In this document: positions 1-5,840 of the stretch, in pieces
Layout: each line of letters begins with the position of its first letter
Position numbering within the stretch: position 1 is the first letter of the stretch
Source: an uncultured Ruminococcus sp.
GTDB taxonomy: Bacteria; Bacillota; Clostridia; Oscillospirales; Acutalibacteraceae
DNA: 8,077 nt
Assembly: GCA_902802975.1 (NCBI GenBank)
Contig: CADCOF010000222.1
Span: 1 to 8,077, forward strand
Direction: 5' to 3'
Program-made: the position numbers and the translations under genes
The notes under the pieces: model-generated
What the model was told of the DNA's origin: nothing
Database searches by the model: none
Seen by the model: the letters and a program-made list of their open reading frames with translations, nothing else

Positions 1-1
1 C

Positions 2-1399
2 CATTCTCCGCTCAACATGGCGCAAAGACAGAAGCAGGCCGCGCGCTGTATGAACTGCGGCGTGCCGTTCTGCCAGTCGGCAATGAAGCTCAACGGCATG
101 GTGTCGGGCTGTCCGCTGCACAATCTTATTCCGGAGTGGAACGATGAACTGTACAATGGTCACTTCGAACACGCACTGAACAGATTGCTGAAAACGAACA
201 ATTTCCCCGAATTTACGGGCAGGGTATGTCCGGCACTTTGTGAAGCGGCGTGTACTTGCGGCCTGAACGACAAGCCCGTGACCGTTCACGACAACGAGCT
301 TGCTATCATAGAGTATGGCTTTGCAAACGGCTGCATGGAGCCTAAACCGCCGGCTTTGCGCACAGGAAAGAGAGTCGCAGTCATTGGTTCGGGTCCTTCC
401 GGTCTAGCCTGCGCGGATATGCTCAACAAGCGCGGTCATAACGTGACGGTTTTTGAGAGGGAAGATCGTCCGGGCGGTCTGCTGATGTACGGTATCCCGA
501 ATATGAAACTTGACAAAAGCGTAGTGCTGCGCCGTATACGTCTTATGGAAAATGAGGGCGTGGAGTTCAGAACAAATTCCGATATCGGCGGCAGTGTTTC
601 CGCCGAGAGCATCATGAATGAGTACAACGCAGTTGTGCTTTGCTGTGGTGCGTCTCAGCCGCGTGATCTGAACATTGAGGGAAGAGAGCTGACTGGCGTT
701 CATTTCGCTGTGGATTTTCTCAAATCAACAACAAAGGCACTGCTGAATGATGAATACGACAAAGGCAATTTCATCAGCGCAAAGGATAAAAATGTTCTCG
801 TTGTTGGCGGCGGCGATACGGGCAACGACTGTGTGGGAACTTGTATGCGTCATGGGTGCAGAAGCGTAACGCAGCTAGAGATGATGCCGAAACTCCCCGA
901 TGAGCGCACTCCCGACAACGCCTGGCCGCAGTGGCCGAGAGTCTGCAAGACGGACTACGGTCAGCAGGAAGCGGCGGCCGTTTTCGGTCACGACCCGAGA
1001 GTGTATCAGACGACCATAAAGAGACTCATCGGCGATGATCAGGGAAATTTAAAGGCGGTGGAGCTTGTAAAGCTTGAACCGAAAAAGGACGAAGCGTCCG
1101 GCAGAACAATGATGGTGCCAATCGACGGCAGCGAGTACATTGTTGACGCGGATATGGTATTGATAGCGGCTGGATTTACAGGCGCGCAGAAGTATGTCAC
1201 CGACGCGTTTGGCGTTGAAACGAATGCCCGCACAAACGTGGCAACAGAGCCGGAAAAATACTCTTCAAGCGTGCCGAAGGTATTCACCGCAGGAGATATG
1301 CACAGAGGTCAGAGCCTCGTTGTATGGGCTATCTCCGAGGGCAGAGCATGTGCCCGTGAGGTAGACGAATACCTGATGAGATATACTAATATGATCTGA
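2..1399 (+). CDS. gltD: Glutamate synthase (NADPH) small subunit, GltD; 5' end cut off by the window
   Basis: GltD takes electrons from NADPH through FAD and Fe-S clusters to the large subunit GltB, which makes glutamate from 2-oxoglutarate and glutamine in the cytoplasm. The frame is open to base 2 (reading HSPLN before the first ATG at 17), so that ATG is internal; roughly 25-30 N-terminal residues are missing. Numbering from the ATG at 17, an N-terminal Fe-S domain has Cys11, 14, 19 and 32 (CMNCGVPFC, then GCPLHN) and Cys71, 75, 79 and 81. An FAD Rossmann motif (GSGPSG, 124-129) is followed by RPGGLLMYGIP (151-161), a second nucleotide-binding motif VVGGGDTGND (262-271), and the closing FAD motif TAGDMHRGQSLVVWAI (424-439). 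The gene stops with TGA. GltB would be expected upstream, outside the window. The same fold occurs in related Fe-S/FAD oxidoreductases such as NfnL and PreT, but motif order and length fit GltD best. Confidence 0.93.
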   Translation, partial: HSPLNMAQRQKQAARCMNCGVPFCQSAMKLNGMVSGCPLHNLIPEWNDELYNGHFEHALNRLLKTNNFPEFTGRVCPALCEAACTCGLNDKPVTVHDNELAIIEYGFANGCMEPKPPALRTGKRVAVIGSGPSGLACADMLNKRGHNVTVFEREDRPGGLLMYGIPNMKLDKSVVLRRIRLMENEGVEFRTNSDIGGSVSAESIMNEYNAVVLCCGASQPRDLNIEGRELTGVHFAVDFLKSTTKALLNDEYDKGNFISAKDKNVLVVGGGDTGNDCVGTCMRHGCRSVTQLEMMPKLPDERTPDNAWPQWPRVCKTDYGQQEAAAVFGHDPRVYQTTIKRLIGDDQGNLKAVELVKLEPKKDEASGRTMMVPIDGSEYIVDADMVLIAAGFTGAQKYVTDAFGVETNARTNVATEPEKYSSSVPKVFTAGDMHRGQSLVVWAISEGRACAREVDEYLMRYTNMI

Positions 1400-1425
1400 T
1401 CGAAAATGAAAAATATAACCTCAGA

Positions 1426-1461
1426 GGGGAAATTTCGGGGGAAAAGGGGAGTTTCAGGGGG
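1426..1461 (+). other. Putative G-quadruplex motif in the gltD-dapF intergenic leader
   Basis: Four G-runs lie on the + strand at 1426-1429 (4 G), 1437-1441 (5 G), 1446-1449 (4 G) and 1457-1461 (5 G). The loops between them are 7, 4 and 7 nt. This meets the usual G(3+)N(1-7) rule for intramolecular quadruplexes with four-tetrad potential. The G-runs arise from two imperfect 20-bp tandem units (1425-1444 and 1445-1464; the first 17 positions match at 13). The motif lies 27 bp after the gltD stop and 131 bp before the dapF start, so it would be in the mRNA if transcription reads through. Folding in the cell is inference. Confidence 0.55.
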
Positions 1462-1573
1462 TGTTTTGCAAACCCTGTTATTATTCCTTTCGTATATAGG
1501 ACTTAAAATATTTTATATATAAAAAATAGAGGTTTACAAACACCACCTCATTTTCCCCTTTTCCCCCTTTTTT
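1437..1573 (+). terminator. Long imperfect inverted repeat ending in a T-run; terminator/attenuator-like
   Basis: A perfect 14-bp inverted repeat joins 1437-1450 (GGGGGAAAAGGGGA) to 1554-1567 (TCCCCTTTTCCCCC). Inside it the arms keep pairing in register: 1456-1458 with 1546-1548, GGTGTTT (1460-1466) with AAACACC (1538-1544), and AAACC (1470-1474) with GGTTT (1531-1535). Six Ts (1568-1573) follow the right arm at once, as in an intrinsic terminator. The 56-nt loop is A/T-rich and contains two perfect palindromes (1505-1514 and 1511-1524). The structure lies between gltD and dapF, so it could end the gltD transcript or attenuate entry into dapF-dapL. The left arm overlaps the G-quadruplex motif, so the two folds exclude each other. 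A small palindromic mobile element (MITE-like) is an alternative reading. Confidence 0.5.
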
Positions 1574-1592
1574 AACACGAGGAGACACAGAT

Positions 1593-2402
1593 ATGAGACT
1601 TCAATTTACAAAAATGCACGGTCTGGGGAATGACTACATTTACTTCGACTGTGTGAGAAATGCTGTTCCGAGCAACCCGGAGGCTTTATCAAAAAGATTA
1701 TCCGACCGTCATTTCGGAGTCGGCGGCGACGGTATTGTGCTTATAATGCCATCCGATAAGGCTGATTTCAGAATGAGAATGTTCAACGCCGACGGCAGTG
1801 AGGGCGCAATGTGCGGCAATGCGTCGCGCTGTATCGCAAAGTATGTCTATGACAGAGGTCTGACCGATAAAACGACGGTCACTCTCGAAACACGCTCGGG
1901 CATAAAAACGCTTAATATTCATACAAAAAACGGTATGGCAGACACAGTTACAGTCGATATGGGTAAGCCGGTAGTCGGAGCTGTATCTCAGCCGATAAAA
2001 ACAGAGAAAGGCGAGTATGTCTATACCTTTGTAGATATGGGCAATCCGCACTGCGTTATTTTTACCGATGTTCCGACAGATACTCTTGATATAGAAAAGA
2101 TTGGCAGACCGCTCGAAATTCACGAATATTTTCCCGACAGAGCTAATGTTGAATTTGTGAATGTCCTTGGCAGTCACGATCTGCGTATGCGCGTCTGGGA
2201 GCGCGGCAGCGGTGAAACTCTCGCCTGCGGTACTGGCGCGTGCGGCACGGTGACGGCAGCAGTTACAAACGGGATATGCCCCATGAACGAAGATGTCAGA
2301 GTCCATCTGCGAGGCGGTGTTCTTACAATAAAATATACCGGCGAACGTGTTCTGATGACAGGTCCCGCGGAATTTGTTTTTGACGGAACGGTGGAGAATT
2401 AA
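1593..2402 (+). CDS. dapF: Diaminopimelate epimerase DapF
   Basis: DapF converts LL-2,6-diaminopimelate to the meso form, the precursor of lysine and of the peptidoglycan cross-linking residue, in the cytoplasm without a cofactor. The 269-residue protein has the usual family length and both halves of the fold. It opens with FTKMHGLGNDY, keeps GGDGI (44-48), and carries both catalytic cysteines: Cys74 in MCGNASR and Cys212 in GETLACGTGACG. The substrate-binding GNPHC motif is at 150-154. The start is set by GAGGAG at 1579-1584, 8 nt before the ATG. The stop is 3 bp from the dapL start, so the two form an operon and catalyse successive steps. Transcription may depend on the G-rich/C-rich leader upstream, where I see no convincing sigma-70 promoter. 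Confidence 0.97.
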   Translation: MRLQFTKMHGLGNDYIYFDCVRNAVPSNPEALSKRLSDRHFGVGGDGIVLIMPSDKADFRMRMFNADGSEGAMCGNASRCIAKYVYDRGLTDKTTVTLETRSGIKTLNIHTKNGMADTVTVDMGKPVVGAVSQPIKTEKGEYVYTFVDMGNPHCVIFTDVPTDTLDIEKIGRPLEIHEYFPDRANVEFVNVLGSHDLRMRVWERGSGETLACGTGACGTVTAAVTNGICPMNEDVRVHLRGGVLTIKYTGERVLMTGPAEFVFDGTVEN

Positions 2403-2405
2403 GAT

Positions 2406-3584
2406 ATGAAGATAAACAGAAATTTTGACAACCTCACTGAAAGCTATCTGTTCGCTGAGGTAGCACGCAGAACACAAGCGTATGCCGAAGCACACCCCGA
2501 TAAACGCATCATAAAAATGGGTATCGGAGACGTTACTTTGCCGCTTGCGCCCGTTGTCGTCGAGGCGATGAAAAAGGCTGCTGACGAAATGGCGAACAAG
2601 GAGACATTCAAGGGGTATCCCGAATATGAGGGGTATGATTTCCTGCGAAACGCTGTCAGTGGTTACTACGCATCGTTTGGCGTTAGCGTAGACCCTGCGG
2701 AAATATTTGTAAATGACGGAGCAAAGAGTGACTGCGGCAATATAGGCGATATATTTTCAAGTGACTGCACCGTGCTTGTGACAGACCCTGTGTATCCTGT
2801 TTATGTTGATTCAAATATTATGGCAGGCAGAAATATAGTGTACGCGCCGTCTGATTTGGAAAATGGCTTTTGTGCAATGCCTGACAAGAACGTTCACGCA
2901 GATGTGATATATCTGTGTTCTCCCAATAATCCAACAGGCGCGGCGTATACGGCGGAGCAGCTTTCCGAATGGATAGCGTATGCTATAGAAAATGATGCGG
3001 TCATACTGTATGACGCAGCATATGAGGCGTTTATAAGTGATGATCTCCCACGGAGTATTTTTGCTGTAGAGGGCGCAAGGGAATGCGCAATAGAGTTCTG
3101 TTCACTCTCGAAGACAGCGGGCTTTACGGGAACGCGCTGTGGGTATACAGTCATACCGAAAGAACTTGAGCGTGACGGACATAATATAAGCAAGCTCTGG
3201 TACAGACGGCAGTCATCGAAATTCAACGGCGTATCGTATCCTGTTCAGCGCGCTGCGGAAGCTGTATTTTCGCCGGAGGGGCAGCGTCAGACGAGGGCGA
3301 ACATCGAGTACTATAAGCGCAACGCCGCTGTCATTGCCGACACAATGGAAGCACTTGGCATATCCTACACAGGCGGCAGAAATTCTCCGTATATATGGAT
3401 AACTTGCCCGAATGGTTTTAGCAGCTGGGAGTTTTTCGATTTTCTTCTTGAGAAGGCAAATGTAGTTGCAACTCCCGGCGAGGGTTTCGGAGAGTGCGGC
3501 AAAGGCTGCATGAGGTTTACGTCATTTGCCGATTATGAATCGACAATCGAGGCAATGAAAAGGATAACCGCGGCACTGATTTGA
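2406..3584 (+). CDS. dapL: LL-diaminopimelate aminotransferase DapL
   Basis: This PLP-dependent fold-type I aminotransferase turns tetrahydrodipicolinate directly into LL-DAP with glutamate as amino donor, bypassing the acylated DapD-C-E steps. At 392 residues it is slightly shorter than the 400-410 typical of DapL. Family marks are IKMGIGDVTLPL (36-47), YPEYEGYDFLR (71-81), SPNNPTG (172-178), Asp203 and Tyr206 in YDAAYEAFI, the PLP lysine Lys236 in SLSKTAGFTGTRCGY, and the likely carboxylate-binding Arg370 in GCMRFTSF. The usual DGAKCD motif reads DGAKSD (104-109), a minor change. GGAG at 2393-2396, inside the end of dapF, sits 9 nt before the ATG, which suggests translational coupling. Placement directly after dapF supports DapL over a generic aspartate aminotransferase. 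Confidence 0.95.
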   Translation: MKINRNFDNLTESYLFAEVARRTQAYAEAHPDKRIIKMGIGDVTLPLAPVVVEAMKKAADEMANKETFKGYPEYEGYDFLRNAVSGYYASFGVSVDPAEIFVNDGAKSDCGNIGDIFSSDCTVLVTDPVYPVYVDSNIMAGRNIVYAPSDLENGFCAMPDKNVHADVIYLCSPNNPTGAAYTAEQLSEWIAYAIENDAVILYDAAYEAFISDDLPRSIFAVEGARECAIEFCSLSKTAGFTGTRCGYTVIPKELERDGHNISKLWYRRQSSKFNGVSYPVQRAAEAVFSPEGQRQTRANIEYYKRNAAVIADTMEALGISYTGGRNSPYIWITCPNGFSSWEFFDFLLEKANVVATPGEGFGECGKGCMRFTSFADYESTIEAMKRITAALI

Positions 3585-3626
3585 CTTACAACTGTACCAC
3601 CAGACTGTGCCAAAAGTCATAGATTG

Positions 3627-3710
3627 AAACCTTCCGTCACGCCTGCGGTGTGCCACCGTCCCCACTGCCGTCGGCAGACCGCACCCTACAGGGCATATGC
3701 GCACACTTAA
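3627..3710. repeat. Palindrome-rich intergenic element A (possible dispersed repeat)
   Basis: This GC-rich block after dapL contains short inverted repeats: CTGCC-GTC-GGCAG (3665-3677), GGTG-TGC-CACC in the 3645-3656 region, and GCATATGC (3693-3700). Its base composition differs sharply from the A/T-rich DNA that follows. Its end (GGGCATATGCGCACA) resembles the end of element B near 3870-3886 (GGCAGATACGCGCACA), so both may belong to a family of small repeats. From memory, similar text occurs between genes in Oscillospiraceae genomes; I could not check this. No coding role is seen. The 63-codon + strand frame beginning at 3697 lacks a ribosome binding site and spans both elements, so I do not call it. 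Confidence 0.4.
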
Positions 3711-3814
3711 CAATAAATTGTCATTACACACAAAAATACTATTTATTATTCTTAAAGTTATGGCTATTATTGTCTCCGATGAAAGGGGCAATGTCATCAA
3801 CTTAAGGTTAGACA

Positions 3815-3886
3815 GAGCGCATCACAAAGTTTTTCGCCAAGCCTTTTTTCAAAAAGGCTTGCCGCCGGAGGCAGATACGCGCACAT
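3815..3886. repeat. Palindromic intergenic element B with an 11-bp-arm hairpin
   Basis: The core is an inverted repeat with arms CAAGCCTTTTT (3838-3848) and AAAAAGGCTTG (3851-3861) around a 2-nt loop. Outside one mismatch, pairing resumes for two more base pairs (3835-3836 with 3863-3864). Neither side of the hairpin has a proper T-run, so it is not a classical terminator on either strand. GCCGCCGGAGGCAGATACGCG follows in shortened form as a GC-rich tail ending at about 3886. The A/T-rich stretch between elements A and B (3711-3814) holds no gene that I can support. The element may still contribute to 3' end protection of the dapL transcript (inference). Confidence 0.45.
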
Positions 3887-3892
3887 AATTAT

Positions 3893-3925
3893 AAAGCCCG
3901 CGTCCAACATTTTGTTAGACGCGGG
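3893..3925 (-). terminator. Probable intrinsic terminator downstream of the aquaporin gene
   Basis: CCCGCGTC (3897-3904) pairs with GACGCGGG (3918-3925). After one mismatch the stem continues with AAC/GTT around a 5-nt loop. Read on the - strand the stem is followed by GCTTTATAATTA, a short broken U-tract, and it lies about 80 nt past the aquaporin stop. On the + strand the tail is TCGTACATTTTA, weaker still, but the hairpin may also slow readthrough from dapL, since the two genes converge here. Confidence 0.6.
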
Positions 3926-3969
3926 TCGTACATTTTATGACTGCATTATAGTTTGAGCGCGTATTGGGA

Positions 3970-4006
3970 GCGGCAACATGCCGCCAACATGCCGCCAACA
4001 CGCCGC
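3970..4006. repeat. 11-bp tandem repeat immediately past the aquaporin stop codon
   Basis: Two exact copies of ATGCCGCCAAC (3978-3988 and 3989-3999) are flanked by a partial copy on each side (GCGGCAAC before, ACGCCGC after), giving about 3.4 units. GCGGC (3970-3974) and GCCGC (3980-3984) can form a small hairpin. The last base of the array touches the aquaporin stop codon (TTA at 4007-4009 on the + strand), so the array is the first part of that gene's 3' untranslated region. Confidence 0.7.
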
Positions 4007-4783
4007 TTATTTTCTTTTTTTCTTGGTTTTTGATGACTTTGTGGGAGTTGATGAGGCTGAGGGTGCCGGTGCTGCCGGTGCCGGTGCCGGCTCGTCCTTT
4101 ACGTCGCTTCCCAAGAATTTCCAGCAAAGTGCCGCAAGCGCACCGCCTACCAGCGGAGCGAGGATAAATACCCAAACTTGCTGAATCGGAAGTGTGTTGC
4201 CGTAAACTGCTGCGCCAACCGCTGCACCGAAACTTCTTGCCGGGTTTACTGATGTGCCTGTGAGCGGAAGTCCTACAAGGTGAACCAGAGTCAAAGTCAA
4301 GCCTATAACAAGACCTGCTACCTTTGAATCACTAGCCTTGGCCGTTACGCCGCAAATTGCAAACACAAACACAAAAGTGAGTATTATCTCAGTCATGAAT
4401 GCGCCTGCAGCACTGATGTTTGTTGCCGATGCACTGCCGTAACCATTTGTACCAAAGCCCGGTATTGTACCGCCGATAGCAAAGCAGAACATAACAAAGC
4501 TTCCTACAATCGCGCCCAAAAACTGAGATACAACATAACCGCAGTATTCACCGGGAGTCATCTTGCCCAAAACGAGCATTCCCGTTGATACTGCCGGGTT
4601 TACGTGGCACCCCGACACGTTTCCAATCGAATACGCCAACGCAACGATAACAAGTCCGAATGTCAGCGCAATTCCAACGTAGTCACCCGTGTCACCTGCA
4701 GTCACTCCGTATGCAGCCGCGCCGCAGCCGAATGTTACGAGTACTGCCGTGCCCAAAAACTCAGCTAAACATTTTTTTACCAT
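4007..4783 (-). CDS. Aquaporin of the AqpZ type (MIP family)
   Basis: This is a channel of the inner membrane with six membrane spans and two half-helices, expected to pass water. The 258-residue protein shows both pore signatures: NPA at 62-64 (HVNPAVS) and NPAR at 180-183 (SVNPARS). The selectivity filter can be read as Phe42, His168, Thr177 and Arg183, the AqpZ water-channel pattern; glycerol facilitators normally lack the His. Hydrophobic segments run from residue 5 to about 223. The tail (227-258) is unusual: a Pro/Ala stretch encoded partly by TGCCGG hexamers (4064-4090 on the + strand), then Ser/Thr and a lysine-rich end (KTKKKRK). AGGAGG (complement of 4791-4796) lies 7 nt before the ATG. 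It has its own promoter and converges on dapL. Water rather than small-solute transport is inferred from the filter. Confidence 0.93.
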   Translation of the reverse strand: MVKKCLAEFLGTAVLVTFGCGAAAYGVTAGDTGDYVGIALTFGLVIVALAYSIGNVSGCHVNPAVSTGMLVLGKMTPGEYCGYVVSQFLGAIVGSFVMFCFAIGGTIPGFGTNGYGSASATNISAAGAFMTEIILTFVFVFAICGVTAKASDSKVAGLVIGLTLTLVHLVGLPLTGTSVNPARSFGAAVGAAVYGNTLPIQQVWVFILAPLVGGALAALCWKFLGSDVKDEPAPAPAAPAPSASSTPTKSSKTKKKRK

Positions 4784-4825
4784 AAATTTTCCTCCTTTAC
4801 AAAGAAATCCATATATTACGCTATA

Positions 4826-4854
4826 ATTTTACCATATATTTTTTTGTTTGTAAA
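4826..4854 (-). promoter_or_regulatory. Sigma-70/sigma-A type promoter of the aquaporin gene
   Basis: On the - strand TTTACA (complement of 4849-4854) and TAAAAT (complement of 4826-4831) are separated by exactly 17 bp of A/T-rich DNA. The start of transcription would fall near 4819, giving a leader of about 35 nt that includes the AGGAGG ribosome binding site. It lies in the 129-bp gap after the DUF445 gene, so the aquaporin can be made independently of the upstream operon. Confidence 0.7.
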
Positions 4855-4912
4855 GGAGAATTTGGCACATTATTTTAGTATATTTTCCACAATAATTCAG
4901 TAATGGTTTTTG

Positions 4913-5809
4913 TTATCCAAAAAAGGCATTAATTCCAACGTTGATAAGAGCCAGCGCAAATCCGATCAATGCGCCAAGATTTATTATCACGTCAAGCTGA
5001 TCCTTCATGACCTTCAAAGTAAGCTCCTCAAGCATGTCAACGTCCATTTCGTCAATTTTTGTCTTGATCATTTCGGCAATGTCAATCTTGCTCATCAGTT
5101 GGTCAACAGCACTCTCAACGGCTTTGTCATAGTATTCTGAAATTTTTTCCTCAAGCTTCTCGCTCGTGATATTTACTTTTTCAAGAAGTTCCGTTATAGA
5201 GTTGGCTTCCGTTTCATCTATCTTTTTGTCAACTTGCTTTCTCACGATCAGCGCGCCGTTTTCCTCTATGTATTCCTGAACCTTGCGCCCTACATGATCG
5301 GTGAACGCCTTGACCATTTCTTCCGTAACCACGTACTTGAGCATGTTGCCCTGTACTTTCTCCATAAGCACGGCGGCAGTCTCCTGCGAAATCTTATCCC
5401 CCACGCTTGCGGCATTTACGGAATCCATGATCTGTTTCGTCAGCATCACGCTCAGCTTGCCTTTCATTTCGCCGTAGCTTTCTTCATCAAGCTTCGAAAG
5501 AGTCATGATCTCATCTTTCAGCTGCGTTGACAGCACCTCGGTTATCTTTTCAGTAACGGCTTTTTTCAGTTCTTCACCTGCAAGCTTACTCTTTATGTCG
5601 TCTTTCGTCAAAAGCGACGTTCCCACAGCATTTCCGACTGCGCCTGCAAGCTTACTCTTTTGCTTCGGGATTACTCCCGGAGTAAACGGCAGAGTTTTCC
5701 CCCACAGCTTGACCTCGTGCTTCGGACGGAACAGCATTTTTACTGCAAGATAATTTGTTCCATATCCGATAACGGTTCCCATTATTATAGTAACAATATA
5801 TTGTATCAT
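4913..5809 (-). CDS. DUF445 family membrane protein (YheB-like)
   Basis: The family's biochemical function is unknown; some relatives are linked to the envelope or to spores. From the ATG at 5809 the protein has 298 residues. An N-terminal membrane segment runs into the signature GYGTNYLAVKMLFRP (15-29), then LPFTPGVIP (40-48). A long charged helical middle follows, with coiled-coil-like Lys/Glu patterning, and a C-terminal hydrophobic segment (about 272-297) ends the chain, so the middle is probably held between two anchors. The start is uncertain. An in-frame TTG at 5836 has AGGA 8 nt upstream, only 4 bp after the preceding stop, and would add nine polar residues. I chose the ATG because family members begin close to the first membrane segment, although its ribosome binding site (AAGG, 11 nt away) is weaker. 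It is third in a likely operon. Confidence 0.88.
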   Translation of the reverse strand: MIQYIVTIIMGTVIGYGTNYLAVKMLFRPKHEVKLWGKTLPFTPGVIPKQKSKLAGAVGNAVGTSLLTKDDIKSKLAGEELKKAVTEKITEVLSTQLKDEIMTLSKLDEESYGEMKGKLSVMLTKQIMDSVNAASVGDKISQETAAVLMEKVQGNMLKYVVTEEMVKAFTDHVGRKVQEYIEENGALIVRKQVDKKIDETEANSITELLEKVNITSEKLEEKISEYYDKAVESAVDQLMSKIDIAEMIKTKIDEMDVDMLEELTLKVMKDQLDVIINLGALIGFALALINVGINAFFG

Positions 5810-5840
5810 TTCACATTCTACCTTTTTACCTTCCAAATAA

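Noticed and set aside
1466..1498. Possible dapF promoter (TTGCAA and TATATA) inside the leader loop
   Set aside because: The spacer is about 21 bp to the best -10 match, and closer boxes are poor; not enough to call.
1698..2495. 265-codon - strand frame opposite dapF
   Set aside because: Antisense to an unmistakable DapF; the Cys/His/Ala-rich translation has no domain.
3697..3888. 63-codon + strand open frame
   Set aside because: No ribosome binding site, runs through two repeat elements, and the translation has no recognisable domain.
3964..4184. Two overlapping + strand frames opposite the aquaporin C-terminus
   Set aside because: They are antisense shadows of the TGCCGG and ATGCCGCCAAC repeats; the - strand frame has the pore motifs.
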